This document shows, piece by piece, positions 8,816 through 18,992 of a stretch of DNA of 64,000 nucleotides (the first letter of the stretch is position 1; each line of letters begins with the position of its first letter). The notes beneath the pieces were generated by a model. That model searched no databases. It was not told the origin of the DNA and saw only the letters and a program-made list of their open reading frames with translations. The stretch lies in the NCBI RefSeq assembly GCF_001941865.1, contig NZ_CP016162.1, positions 1,240,001 to 1,304,000 of the forward strand. The letters are read 5' to 3'. The stretch is from Pseudomonas alcaliphila JAB1 (lineage in GTDB: Bacteria > Pseudomonadota > Gammaproteobacteria > Pseudomonadales > Pseudomonadaceae). The position numbers and the translations under genes were made by a program.

Positions 8816-11800
8816 CTAGTCCTCTGTGCCGATATCGAGTTTGGGCAGCGCCTTGACGATTTTCTGGGTCTCCAGGCTGACGGTGACCACTCGCTGGAAC
8901 AGTTCAAGCGGGTACCTGGGGTTACCCATGGTTTCCACAGCCCAGTCGTTGGCGTCGTTGACGATGCCGCTGGCTTTGTCTGGGCGCACGGCCTGGCGCT
9001 CCATCACCCAGTCCAGGGCTGCTTTTCCGTTGACCACGTAATCCCAGGCCGCTTCAGGAACGCCCTTGAGGGTGATGCGGTGGTTATAGATGACAGTGGT
9101 TTTGTCGCCCTTCTTGACGAACTTCATCTTCTCCACTCGGTAGTCAGCGGCGGAGAGTGTGCCTTTGGCCTCGATAGTCAGAGGGTATGGCTCGACGGTT
9201 TCGTAGTTCAGGTGAAGGTCGGCCAAAGCGCGCCCAGCCTTACTGAACGCCCAGAAGTCGGTGGCTTTCTTCACGGCCGGAATGCGTGGCAGTTCCTTGC
9301 TCAGGTTGTCGGCGTAGCGCGCGCGGTAGTCTGGCGAATGCAGAATGCCGTAAACGTAGTAGAACAGGTCTTTCTTGCTGATTTGCTCGCCTGGATAAGC
9401 GTTGCTGAAGTGAGCAAGACCAGCGTCGGTGATGGCGTCGCGGCGGCGCAGGCCACTTTCTACTGGTTCGGCAAAGAGGTCGTCTTTTGAGGCCTGGGCG
9501 GCTTCGTCGTAAAGGTAGAGGGGGAAGCATTGTGTGCCGCCGTCACTCTGCAATTCAGGTGGGCAATTTACCATCAGAGCAAGCTGACTACCTTCAGCAG
9601 GACGCTGCTTAACCATGATCAGCAAGTTCTCAGCTTTTGCGTGCGGGAAAATGCGAGGCATTTGGTAGACCATTTCATTGAAACGGCGATTGAAGTAAAG
9701 CCACTGTTTGGTGAAAGGGCGATAAAGGCTACGCACTATGCAATCAGGGTCAAAGCTATAGCTACGGTTCTTGCCCAAGTCTTGCTTCAATGCACGTGTC
9801 CAACTAATACGCGTCGGGTCAGTATCAATGAAGTCATCGACCTGCTCCTGCCTGGCCTTAGTATCCAGCTTTGGATGCGCAGCGTTGAAACGCGATACCT
9901 CGTTATTATAGAAGCCAATCATGCTGCTCATGTTGGCACCCAGCTTGGATTTTCCAGCGTTATAGGCCCAAGCATCCCGTTGGGATTTCACACCGCTGGA
10001 GTAGTTAGCGAACATCGCCAACGCGTTCTTGTCGTCCTTGTCACCTAATACGATGAACTGGCCGAAGCTGTTATCGCGTTGCTTCAACCAGTCACCGTGC
10101 TCATCAGGAACTACTTGCTGCCAATCCGGGATGCCGGCCACACTGGCATAGCTGACGATCTTCTCCAGCTTTTCTTCGCGGCTTAGATAGTCGCCAATAT
10201 CGTGGAAATAGATCTGGCCGTGGGTTACCGCTTCGGGGTTCTTGACCAGTAGCGAGATGGCAATTGGGGCACGGCTGCCACTACCAAAAATCTTCCCGCC
10301 TTCCTTACGTGAGGTTTCGCCACTGGTCCGCTGGTTACCACGTAGGTGGAACACATAGAGGCTGGAGAACTCATCCACCAGGCACTTGCGTAGGCCATCT
10401 GCAGTATTGGCTTCTACGAAGCCTGCGTTGGTAACGAAACCGATGATGCCGGCATCGCCAATACGGTCACTGGCCCAGCGAATGGAGCGGATATAGCTGT
10501 CATAGAGTGCGTTTTTGTTGTTCGCGTCTGAACGAGCGGCATAGGTTGTTCGAATGCGCTCATCCAAGCTTGGATAAGGGACGTTAGCGTTGTTGGCGTT
10601 GGCGTCACCTTGGCCGACTGAATAAGGCGGATTGCCCACAATCACGCGTATATCCAAATCCTTCTGCCGCTTACGCCGGGCGCTGTTGTCCTCCAGCAGT
10701 GCGTCTACGAGGTCGTCCTTCTCATACATTTGGAAGGTATCGGTTAGGCAGATGCCTTCAAACGGGGCGTACTCGTCGATTACTTCGCCATGGTAGGCCG
10801 CTTCGATATTGATGGCGGCGATGTAGTAGGCCAGTAGTACCAGCTCGTTAGCGTGGATCTCGTGCCGGTATTTGTGCGGCAACTCTTCCGGCTTGATAAG
10901 GCCAGACTGGATCAGGCGGGTGATGAAGGTGCCGGTGCCAGTGAACGGGTCGATGATGTGGACGCCCTTGCTGCCCAGGGTTTGGCCGAACTCCTGTTGC
11001 AGCAGGTGGTTGACGCTGTGGAGGATGAAGTCCACCACTTCGACTGGGGTGTAAACGATGCCCAAGCGCTCGGTCATTTTGGGGAAGGCGTTGCGGAAGA
11101 ACTTGTCGTACAGCTCAACGATGATCTTCTGCTTACCCTGGGCGTTGTCGATGCCGGCAGCACGCTGACGCACGCTGGCGTAGAACTTCTCCAGGGTATC
11201 GGCTTCCTTGGCCAGGTGGTGCTCATGTAGCGCGTCCAGCACGCCTTGCATGGCCTTGGACATGGGGTTGTGGCTGGCAAAGCTGTATTCATCGAACAGT
11301 GCATCGAACACTGGCTTGGTTACCAGGTGCTGGGCGAGCATTTCGACGATCTCGCCATCGCTGATGCTGTCGTTGAGATCATCGCGTAGCTCAGCGGCGA
11401 AGGCCTCGAAAGTCGCTCTCTCCTGGGTGTATTCAGGGTTCTCCAAAATGCCCTGGATGCGGTCGATGTGGGTGCGGGCGATCTTGGCGATATCGTTGGC
11501 CCAGTCTTCCCAGTGGTGGCGGTTGCCGCACTTGTCGACGATCTTGGCGTAGATGGCCTTCTCGATTTCCCCCACCTCATAGGCCAGCTCGGCTTGCTGG
11601 GTCATCTGGCCTTCGACATCGTACTTAGCGTGTTTCTCACCAATGCCGTACTGGCCTTTGCCTGCCTGGCCGTTGCTCGTGCCGCTAGCTTTCCTGGCCT
11701 TTTTCTCGGCCTTGTCGGTGATGGCGATGACTTCCATCTTGCGCGGGTCAGAGCCGATCAGGTCGAGCTTGTTGACCATGGCGTCGAAACTGTCGTCATG

Positions 11801-13711
11801 CGAGCGTAGTGCCTGAAGCACCTGCCAGACCACCTTATAGGTCTGGTTGTCGTTGAGCGCTTCGTGGGGCTCCATTCCGGCAGGAATGACCACCGGCAGC
11901 ACCACATAGCCACGCTTCTTGCCCGGTGCGTTGCGCATTACCCTGCCAACGGATTGCACCACGTCGACTTGGGAATTACGCGGCGTGAGGAAGAGCACGG
12001 CGTCAAGCGCCGGTACGTCCACACCTTCAGACAGGCAGCGCACGTTGCTGAGGATGCGGCAGGTGTTGGCTGGCGGTTCTTCCTTGAGCCAGTTGAGTTT
12101 GGCTTCCTTGGCGCTGGCATTCATGCCGCCATCGACGTGTGCGGCTTCGCATATGATGCGTGAGGCTTCATCGATGTTTTCTGACTCCTGATAAGCCTCC
12201 ACCACCGATTGGAACATGCTGGCGATGTTGACAGAACTGACCTTGTGCTTGGTGCCCTTGTAGTTGGGCGAGATGACTTGGCAGAAAGCGACAGCGCGCT
12301 TCATGGGCTGATCATCACCCACCAGGTTTTCGGCCAGTCCCTGCTTGGCCAGCGCCTTCCAGCAACCGACTATCTTGGCGGCGTCGTCTACCTTGAGCTG
12401 GTTGTTCTCGTCCTTCAGCATCTCCTGAAGGCGGCGGCTGATGGTGCTCTCCTCGACGGTGAGTACCAGCACCTTGTAGTCAGTCAGCAGGCCGCGCTGA
12501 ACGGCCTCGGAGAAGTTGATGACGAACAGCTCTTTGCCGTACAGCGCCTCATCATCCATCGAGCACAGTGTGACTTCGCCGGACTCAGCCTTGAGCTTGG
12601 CGTTGTCGCCATAGATGCGCGGCGTGGCGGTCATGTACAGACGCTTGGTGGCGCGGATGTAGTCGGCATCATGAACGCGCACAAAGTTGCTTTCGTCATC
12701 GTCGCCAAAGGTGGCGCCCGTGGTGCGGTGTGCTTCGTCGCAGATCACCAGATCGAAAGCGGCTAGACCATGATCAGCTTGGGCGCGGCTGATCACATCG
12801 ATGGAGTGATAGGTGGAGAACACCACGCTCATGTGCTCGGCATCGTGACGCTTGAGCATTTCCGCCGCGAGACGATCTGCCTTGGTAGTGGCCGGGTATC
12901 GCAGTTCATGGGTGAATACCTGAACCGCGTCATCCTCTGCTTTACGCTTCTTGCCTACGTCACTGTCGGAGCAGACGGCAAAGCTGTGGAGCGGGGTGGC
13001 GCTTTCCTGCGTCCATTCGGTAAGGGTTTGCGATAGCAGTGACAGGCTGGGCACCAGGAACAGTACACGCTTGCCCTTGCCGGCCTGCTGCTCGGCAATT
13101 TTCAGGCTGGTGAAGGTCTTGCCGGTGCCGCAAGCCATGATCAGCTTGCCACGCTCGGCCTCCTTGAGGCCTGCGGCAACGGCGTTCAGGGCGGTCTGTT
13201 GGTGATCGCGTAGCTGCTTCTTGGTTTTGAGGGCGACTGCCTGATTGGGTTGATACTTGGCCCAGTCAATTTGGCTGTCTTCCAACGCTTGTAAGTCGAT
13301 CTTGCTAACTGGAGGCTGCTGGCCTTGTAGCGCATCCTCGGCGTGCTCGCTCCAGTTGTTAGTGGTAGTAACGATGACGCGGTGCGAGAACGGCGTTTTG
13401 CCCGAGGCAGTGAAGAAACTGTCGATGTCCTTCTTCTGGACTTTGTAGTCCTCGGCATACAGCTTGCACTGGATAGCGTGGTATTGGCCGGTGCCCTGGG
13501 TGCGAGCCACTAAATCAATACCCGCATCTTTGCCGCTGAGGCTTTGCTCCTTCGCCCATTCCGCATATGTCCATACCTTGTCGTACAGGTCGCGGTAGGT
13601 GGCTTCGTTGCGCAGGTAAGTGCAAACCAGCTCTTCGAAGTAAGTACCTTTTTCGCGTTCGGTGACAGAAGCGCTACGGTAGGTATTGAGCAAGGCTGAT
13701 AAGGCTGACAT
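8816..13711 (-). CDS. Type ISP single-polypeptide restriction-modification enzyme
   Basis: This 1631-residue protein combines all parts of a translocating restriction enzyme. An Mrr-like nuclease has GKDAGID (Asp62/Asp66) and QCK (81-83). A superfamily 2 helicase has GTGKT (195-199), the DEAH box ICDEAHR and motif VI SVGRVMR. An N6-adenine methyltransferase follows, with DPFTGTGTF and the catalytic NPPY (about residue 1040). A C-terminal part of about 500 residues should contain target recognition. LlaGI and LlaBIII are the studied relatives: they methylate one strand and cut when two translocating enzymes collide. It is a single-gene defence system and is the main cargo beside the integrase. 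Confidence 0.88.
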   Translation of the reverse strand: MSALSALLNTYRSASVTEREKGTYFEELVCTYLRNEATYRDLYDKVWTYAEWAKEQSLSGKDAGIDLVARTQGTGQYHAIQCKLYAEDYKVQKKDIDSFFTASGKTPFSHRVIVTTTNNWSEHAEDALQGQQPPVSKIDLQALEDSQIDWAKYQPNQAVALKTKKQLRDHQQTALNAVAAGLKEAERGKLIMACGTGKTFTSLKIAEQQAGKGKRVLFLVPSLSLLSQTLTEWTQESATPLHSFAVCSDSDVGKKRKAEDDAVQVFTHELRYPATTKADRLAAEMLKRHDAEHMSVVFSTYHSIDVISRAQADHGLAAFDLVICDEAHRTTGATFGDDDESNFVRVHDADYIRATKRLYMTATPRIYGDNAKLKAESGEVTLCSMDDEALYGKELFVINFSEAVQRGLLTDYKVLVLTVEESTISRRLQEMLKDENNQLKVDDAAKIVGCWKALAKQGLAENLVGDDQPMKRAVAFCQVISPNYKGTKHKVSSVNIASMFQSVVEAYQESENIDEASRIICEAAHVDGGMNASAKEAKLNWLKEEPPANTCRILSNVRCLSEGVDVPALDAVLFLTPRNSQVDVVQSVGRVMRNAPGKKRGYVVLPVVIPAGMEPHEALNDNQTYKVVWQVLQALRSHDDSFDAMVNKLDLIGSDPRKMEVIAITDKAEKKARKASGTSNGQAGKGQYGIGEKHAKYDVEGQMTQQAELAYEVGEIEKAIYAKIVDKCGNRHHWEDWANDIAKIARTHIDRIQGILENPEYTQERATFEAFAAELRDDLNDSISDGEIVEMLAQHLVTKPVFDALFDEYSFASHNPMSKAMQGVLDALHEHHLAKEADTLEKFYASVRQRAAGIDNAQGKQKIIVELYDKFFRNAFPKMTERLGIVYTPVEVVDFILHSVNHLLQQEFGQTLGSKGVHIIDPFTGTGTFITRLIQSGLIKPEELPHKYRHEIHANELVLLAYYIAAINIEAAYHGEVIDEYAPFEGICLTDTFQMYEKDDLVDALLEDNSARRKRQKDLDIRVIVGNPPYSVGQGDANANNANVPYPSLDERIRTTYAARSDANNKNALYDSYIRSIRWASDRIGDAGIIGFVTNAGFVEANTADGLRKCLVDEFSSLYVFHLRGNQRTSGETSRKEGGKIFGSGSRAPIAISLLVKNPEAVTHGQIYFHDIGDYLSREEKLEKIVSYASVAGIPDWQQVVPDEHGDWLKQRDNSFGQFIVLGDKDDKNALAMFANYSSGVKSQRDAWAYNAGKSKLGANMSSMIGFYNNEVSRFNAAHPKLDTKARQEQVDDFIDTDPTRISWTRALKQDLGKNRSYSFDPDCIVRSLYRPFTKQWLYFNRRFNEMVYQMPRIFPHAKAENLLIMVKQRPAEGSQLALMVNCPPELQSDGGTQCFPLYLYDEAAQASKDDLFAEPVESGLRRRDAITDAGLAHFSNAYPGEQISKKDLFYYVYGILHSPDYRARYADNLSKELPRIPAVKKATDFWAFSKAGRALADLHLNYETVEPYPLTIEAKGTLSAADYRVEKMKFVKKGDKTTVIYNHRITLKGVPEAAWDYVVNGKAALDWVMERQAVRPDKASGIVNDANDWAVETMGNPRYPLELFQRVVTVSLETQKIVKALPKLDIGTED

Positions 13712-13777
13712 CGGCGGGAATTCCTTTTGAACTACGCGTGGCGCATTGCAGACGCCAAATCCGCGCAGTTTAGCAAT

Positions 13778-15055
13778 TCAGCCCGTATTGATGCGAAGCG
13801 ATGGTGCTTGTACTGGCTTGAAGGGGCCGGCTGATGACATGAGCGCGCATTCAGTTTTTATCGAGTCCAAATAGTCGGCCCATGTCTGCATCATGTCGCG
13901 CCGCTCTGGCAGAAATGAGGTTCGGTCGTATGCACGTCCCAGCGGATTTTTTACCGTGTGAGCAAGCTGATGCTCCAGGAGGTCTGGGCGAAACCCCAGT
14001 ACCTCAGCACCTATGGTTCTCGCGGTCGCACGAAAGCCATGCCCCGTCATCTCGTCGCCGCTGATGTCCATGCGGCGTAACGCACTAAGTACGGCATTGT
14101 TGGACATCGGCCGGTCGCCTCCTCGTGCCGAGGGGAAGGCGTACCGATGTCTGCCGGTGAGTGGTTTCAGCTCGCGCAGAACAGCGATTGCTTGCTGGCT
14201 TAGGGGAACCAAATGATCCGGGCGATCCTGTTTGGTGACAGTGAGCCCTTTCATCTTGTGGCCGGGAATCAGCCATTCGCCAGCATCCAGATTGACCTCC
14301 GACCATTCCATGTGTCGAAGGTCTCCGGGGCGGCAGAACAGCAACGGAGCCAGTTTTAACGCACAACAAACAGGCATCGTTCCGCTGTAGCTGTCCAGTG
14401 CTTTAAGCAGGGCGCCGAGCTTTTCAGGGTCGGTCACGGCAGCAAAGTGTTTCACCCGCTTGGCTGGGAGAGTACGCGAGAGATTCCCGATCTGGTTGGG
14501 TGGGGTGATGCCGGCAGCTTCGGCGAACTCGAAGATCTGTTTGTAAATCTGGGCAACACGACGCGCCGTCTCGCGAGCGCCGCGCTTGATGATGCGCTGC
14601 AGGTTTTCGACCAGCATGGGCGTGCTGATGCTGCTGATCGGGAGTTTTCCCAGCCAGGGATAGGCATTGAGCTCAAGGCGCTGCCGCACCGTGCGGGTGT
14701 ATTCCGGATCCCAGGATGACTCGCGAATACTCAGCCACTGCGTGGCAACCGACTCAAACGTGTGCTGGTGATCAAGCTGGCTGACCACCTTGGCCATACG
14801 CCTTTGCAGCGAAGGGTCTTGGCCGCCGGCAAGCTGAACACGAGCGTCATCACGCTTGCGCCGGGCCTCCTGTAGGCCAACCTCAGGATAAACACCAAGC
14901 GCCAAGCGCTTTTCCTTTCCCAGAAAGCGGTACTTCAAGCGCCAGTAACGGCCTCCGTTGGGCTGCACTTCAAGGTACAAACCTTGTTCGTCGTACAGGC
15001 GGTATGGCTTGTCCTGGGGCTTGGCGTTACGGCAGTTGGTGTCTTTCAGGGGCAT
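13778..15055 (-). CDS. Tyrosine integrase of the tmRNA-site element
   Basis: This 425-residue P4/IntS-type integrase has an N-terminal DUF4102 arm-binding domain (LKDTNCRNAKPQDKPYRLYD), a SAM-like core-binding domain (about 95-190) and the catalytic domain with CRPGDLR, HGFRAT, HQLAH and the nucleophile tyrosine in YDRTSF. A GTG three codons upstream is possible, but GGAGAGG spacing favours the ATG at 15055. The gene lies 173 bp from the 3' end of ssrA on the same strand, the standard arrangement when tmRNA is the attachment site. Confidence 0.92.
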   Translation of the reverse strand: MPLKDTNCRNAKPQDKPYRLYDEQGLYLEVQPNGGRYWRLKYRFLGKEKRLALGVYPEVGLQEARRKRDDARVQLAGGQDPSLQRRMAKVVSQLDHQHTFESVATQWLSIRESSWDPEYTRTVRQRLELNAYPWLGKLPISSISTPMLVENLQRIIKRGARETARRVAQIYKQIFEFAEAAGITPPNQIGNLSRTLPAKRVKHFAAVTDPEKLGALLKALDSYSGTMPVCCALKLAPLLFCRPGDLRHMEWSEVNLDAGEWLIPGHKMKGLTVTKQDRPDHLVPLSQQAIAVLRELKPLTGRHRYAFPSARGGDRPMSNNAVLSALRRMDISGDEMTGHGFRATARTIGAEVLGFRPDLLEHQLAHTVKNPLGRAYDRTSFLPERRDMMQTWADYLDSIKTECALMSSAGPFKPVQAPSLRINTG

Positions 15056-15162
15056 TGGGGGCACATCCTCTCCGAGCGAGCTGATGAGCGTTTTATGCCC
15101 CCATATGTGCCCCCGTCAACCGTGGGATGCCCTGGGATTAGGTGGGAAAACGCGGGCAAGAA

Positions 15163-15204
15163 AAAAGCCGTAAAGCTTTGATTTCTCTAGGCTTTACGGC
15201 TTTT
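15163..15204. terminator. Bidirectional terminator between ssrA and the integrase
   Basis: A perfect 14-bp stem, AAAAGCCGTAAAGC (15163-15176) with its complement at 15191-15204, is flanked by A and T tracts on both sides. On the minus strand it would end ssrA transcripts 25 bp after the tmRNA 3' end, insulating the integrase gene. Confidence 0.85.
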
Positions 15205-15228
15205 CTGGGTCTTCCTGGGAAGACTAAA

Positions 15229-15620
15229 TGGTGGAGCCGGGGGGATTTGAACCCCCGTCCGCCAGTTCTCCACTGTCGGTACTACATGCTTAGCCGTGTC
15301 TATTGAGTTAACCCTCAGCCGCCCGACGGGCAGGGTGCATTGGGCGAGTTGTGTAAGTTTTAGCCACTTCGTCCACAACGTACTACGCGGCGATCCTGTT
15401 CTGCATGACAATCACTTCAGGTTTACAGGCATCCCCTAGTGATCGCTGGAGCCGAAGCTACCAGAAGGACTAGTCGCGCCGCTTACGCAGCGAGAGCGTA
15501 GCCCTCGTAGTTTTCGTCATTGGCAACTATAGAAAGTTGCAACAGTTGATTTACGACTTCTGTTACCAAGTCGGCATGCACCTCGAGCTTCGCTACCGGC
15601 GTCGAATCCTAATCGGCCCC
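15229..15620 (-). ncRNA. ssrA: tmRNA (ssrA)
   Basis: The 392-nt tmRNA rescues stalled ribosomes. The 3' end encodes CCA (complement of 15229-15231) preceded by a tRNA-like T arm with GGTTCAAATCC. The 5' end begins GGGGCCGATTAGG. The resume and tag frame at 15483-15524 encodes ANDENYEGYALAA followed by TAA. The element integrated at its 3' end has kept the full sequence intact. Confidence 0.95.
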
Positions 15621-15748
15621 AAAACTTTTCGGTTACAGATAGGACGTCGAGTGTACGGCAAAGGTTCCTCAGCGTCGACTGCGGATTCCATCGCGGGAAG
15701 CTATGATGGCGCCTCGCATCTGCCTGCGCCCTCTGCAAAGGAGCTGTA

Positions 15749-18664
15749 ATGCCGAGTTCTAGCCGCTACCCTCTACGTCAGTGGATCTGGCGAGCGTTCG
15801 TGCAAAGCGCGCTGATCCCGCTGATTCTGGTGGAGTCGGTGCTGATCGCGGTGTATCTGCTGAGCAATCAGGCGATTCGTGACGCGCAGATCGAGCATCT
15901 GCAGGAAACAGCCGTGAAGGATCTGGCCAGCGCCGCGTTGCGCGAAGCGCAGATCATCGACGGGCGTCTACGCTCTATCGAGTCGCTGGTGCAGGTGTAC
16001 CGCGACGGCGCTCTCAAAGCGCTGCTCGATACCCGTTTCCAGGCCGATGAGCTTGAGCGCCAACGCCATGCGGTCACTGACAGTGGCGTGTTCTATACCC
16101 GCAGCGATGACGGGCGCGCAGCATCCTTCTATGCCAACAGCACGCCACTTGCTCAGCAGGATCACGCCAAGGTCATGCGCCTGTCGCAACTCGATCCGCT
16201 GATGCGTTCGATCCAGCAGGCCAGCCCGCTGGTAGCGGCGCTGTATTTCAATACCTGGGACAGCTACAACCGCATCTATCCCTGGTTCGATACGCCCGCG
16301 CAGTATCCCCACGACATGGTGATACCCGATTACAACTTCTATTACCTCGCTGACGCCAAGCACAACCCCGAACGCAAGGTGATATGGACCGAGGTTTACC
16401 TCGACCCGGCAGGCCTGGGATGGATGATGTCGGCCATCGCCCCGGTGTATCGCGAAGACTTTCTCGAAGGCGTGGTCGGTCTCGACGTGACCGTGGGCCA
16501 GATACTGGGCGAGATTGCCGAACTCAACGTGCCTTGGCAGGGCTACGCGATGCTGGTCAGCCATGACCACAACATCATGGCGTTGCCGAAGGCAGGGGAG
16601 CTGGATTTCGGTCTGCGTGAGCTGACCCAGTACTCCTACGAAGAGGCCGTGCGCCGTGAAGTACTCAAGCCCGAGGACTTCAACCTGGCCAAGCGCGAGG
16701 GTATGGAGCCATTGCTTCAGGCGATGAACGAGGGCAATGGCAACGTGCAGGAAGTGCTGCTCGGCGGCCGCAAGCAGCTGGTGGCCTGGAGCGAAATTCC
16801 GCAAACCGGCTGGCGCTTGCTGTTGGTGGTGGACGAGGAGCAGATCTTCCATGACACCAACCAGTTGGCCGAGCGTTACATGCAGATCGGCTATCTGCTG
16901 ATTGCCGGCCTGGCGGCGTTCTATCTGTTGTTCTTCGCCCTGATGTGGCTGCGTTCGCGCAACCTCAGCAAGCAACTTGCCGAGCCCATCGATGGCATCG
17001 TGGACATGGCGACCAGCCTGGGGCAGGGCAAATATTTACCAGCCGTGCCGGACAGTCATATCGCCGAGGTCAGTCGCCTGGCTGACGCCGTGCAGCAGGC
17101 CGGCAAGCAACTCAAGGCCAGCGAGCATGAGCGGCAGGAGGCGCAAAGTATTCTGCAACTGGTGCTGGAGAGTACAACTGAAAGTCTCTGGCAGATCGAT
17201 ACCACCGACCTGACCATTGATCTCAGCGAGCGCTTCGTCCGGCGTTTTGGCCTGGGAGCGAATCACTTGACGCTGAGCGAGTTCAACCAGCGCGTACACC
17301 CCGATGATCTGGAACGTCTGCGTCACCTGCGCAAGCTATTCGCTGACAGTGGCGAAGAGTATTTCGACGCCGAGTACCGCTATCTCGATTGCCGCGGTGA
17401 TTACCTCTGGCTGCTCAGCCGTGGCAAGGTCCTGGCGCGTGACGCGAGCGGCTGGCCACTGCGTATTGCCGGTACGCACGTTGACATCACTCGGCTCAAA
17501 CAGGTGCAGGAAGAACTGCGCCACGCCAGCCTTGAAGCGCTCGCGGCCAGCCAGGCCAAGAGTCGCTTTCTGTCGAGCATGAGTCACGAACTGCGCACGC
17601 CGCTCAACGCCATCCATGGCTTCGCCCAGTTGATCGAGATGGAGGTGCAGGACAAGCACGACGCCAAACTGGAGACCGATTACGCGCGCGAAATCGTCAC
17701 CGCCAGTCGCCATCTCACTTCATTGGTCGACGACATTCTCGATCTGTCGAGCATCGAGAGCCGGCGTCAGCAGCTGCAGTTCCAGCCGATCGAAATCGGC
17801 GCGCTACTCAACGGTTGTGCCGAGCTGGTGCAGCCTGAAGTGCAGCAGAAACAGTTGCAACTGCAGGTGATGGAGGCAGCCAATCCGCCCTTGTTCGTAC
17901 AGGGCGACCCGCGCCGGGTACGGCAGATTCTGCTCAACCTGCTGTCCAATGCGATCAAGTACAACAGCCCGCGCGGCATGATCCGCATGGGCTACGAGGT
18001 GCGTGCCGACTGTGTGCGGTTGTGGGTTGACGACACTGGACCGGGTCTTTCCAGCGAGCAGCAGGCGCAGCTGTTCCAGCCGTTTCAGCGTCTCGGCCGG
18101 GAGAGCTCGAATATTCCCGGTACCGGCATCGGGCTGGTGCTCTGCCGCGAGCTGGCCACGTTGATGGAAGGCGAAATCGGCGTGCGTAGCGAGCCTGGTG
18201 TCGGTAGTCGTTTCTGGCTCGACATCCCCAGTGCGGCCAGCCCTGATGTGTTCGGCGACGAGACTGCCGAGGTGCCGGCGCAGGCCGTGAAAAGTCTGGT
18301 GCAGGTGCTGTGCGTGGAGGATCATCCCGCCTGCATGAAGATCCTGCAGGCATCGTTGCGTGAGTTTGCCGAGGTCAGGGGCGTGAGTTCATGCCAGCGG
18401 GCATTGGCCGAATTGCAGGAAAGTGAGCCGGCACTGGTGTTGCTGGATATCGACCTGCCTGACGGCAATGGGCTGGATATTCTCGACGCCATGCGCGCTG
18501 AGCCGCGTTTGCGTGATGTGCCGGTGATGGTGATCAGCGCGGTGGCCGATGCACGGTTGTTCGAGGATGCCAAAGCGCGCGGCGCTTCGGCCTGCCTGAG
18601 CAAACCGGTGGATCTGCAGGAGGTGCGTCAGGTCGCGCTGGGCTTGCTGTACAGCGGTTATTGA
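15749..18664 (+). CDS. Hybrid sensor histidine kinase (dCache-PAS-HisKA-HATPase-REC)
   Basis: This 971-residue inner-membrane kinase has a first membrane helix at about 12-36 and a large periplasmic Cache-type sensor to about residue 380. A second helix (GYLLIAGLAAFYLLFFALMWL) and a PAS domain with a WLLSRGKV core (about 475-590) follow. The HisKA box has FLSSMSHELRTPLN with the phosphorylated His613. HATPase motifs NAIKYN, DTGPGL and GTGIGLVLCRELA are present. The C-terminal receiver has Asp900 in LLDIDLPDG and the conserved Lys in LSKPVD. An AAAGGAG site precedes the ATG. No response-regulator or phosphotransfer gene lies beside it, so its output partner and ligand are unknown. Confidence 0.9.
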   Translation: MPSSSRYPLRQWIWRAFVQSALIPLILVESVLIAVYLLSNQAIRDAQIEHLQETAVKDLASAALREAQIIDGRLRSIESLVQVYRDGALKALLDTRFQADELERQRHAVTDSGVFYTRSDDGRAASFYANSTPLAQQDHAKVMRLSQLDPLMRSIQQASPLVAALYFNTWDSYNRIYPWFDTPAQYPHDMVIPDYNFYYLADAKHNPERKVIWTEVYLDPAGLGWMMSAIAPVYREDFLEGVVGLDVTVGQILGEIAELNVPWQGYAMLVSHDHNIMALPKAGELDFGLRELTQYSYEEAVRREVLKPEDFNLAKREGMEPLLQAMNEGNGNVQEVLLGGRKQLVAWSEIPQTGWRLLLVVDEEQIFHDTNQLAERYMQIGYLLIAGLAAFYLLFFALMWLRSRNLSKQLAEPIDGIVDMATSLGQGKYLPAVPDSHIAEVSRLADAVQQAGKQLKASEHERQEAQSILQLVLESTTESLWQIDTTDLTIDLSERFVRRFGLGANHLTLSEFNQRVHPDDLERLRHLRKLFADSGEEYFDAEYRYLDCRGDYLWLLSRGKVLARDASGWPLRIAGTHVDITRLKQVQEELRHASLEALAASQAKSRFLSSMSHELRTPLNAIHGFAQLIEMEVQDKHDAKLETDYAREIVTASRHLTSLVDDILDLSSIESRRQQLQFQPIEIGALLNGCAELVQPEVQQKQLQLQVMEAANPPLFVQGDPRRVRQILLNLLSNAIKYNSPRGMIRMGYEVRADCVRLWVDDTGPGLSSEQQAQLFQPFQRLGRESSNIPGTGIGLVLCRELATLMEGEIGVRSEPGVGSRFWLDIPSAASPDVFGDETAEVPAQAVKSLVQVLCVEDHPACMKILQASLREFAEVRGVSSCQRALAELQESEPALVLLDIDLPDGNGLDILDAMRAEPRLRDVPVMVISAVADARLFEDAKARGASACLSKPVDLQEVRQVALGLLYSGY

Positions 18665-18680
18665 GCAAGCCCAGCGTGAT

Positions 18681-18926
18681 TCATTCGCTGGCGGCCAGCA
18701 GGTCGAGGGCTTCGCCCAGCACCTTGACCGACTCGGCATGATCGCCAGCCTTGTGCAGGGCTTCACCTTCGGCGCGCAGCTCCTGCACCTTGGCCAGCAC
18801 CTCTGGGTCGGCAGGCGGATCGCTTTGCAACAATGCATCGATCTTGGCCATATCCTGCGGGCAATGCATGGCCCACAGTGGCAGGCTGATCAGGGTTGCG
18901 GCGAGAAACATGAGCGTGCGACGCAT
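18681..18926 (-). CDS. Small exported helical protein
   Basis: This 81-residue protein has a signal peptide (MRRTLMFLAATLISLPLWA) and then a short, charged, mostly helical mature part with a TPR-like segment (about 45-78). One cysteine (CPQDM) remains after cleavage. The function is not recognised. It ends 16 bp from the convergent kinase gene and has its own upstream region. Confidence 0.65.
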   Translation of the reverse strand: MRRTLMFLAATLISLPLWAMHCPQDMAKIDALLQSDPPADPEVLAKVQELRAEGEALHKAGDHAESVKVLGEALDLLAASE

Positions 18927-18992
18927 GGTGACTCTCCTGAAACGGGTGGCGGGAATTTCAGTATAGAAGCCTGTCGTCAGTGCATTGGTATG

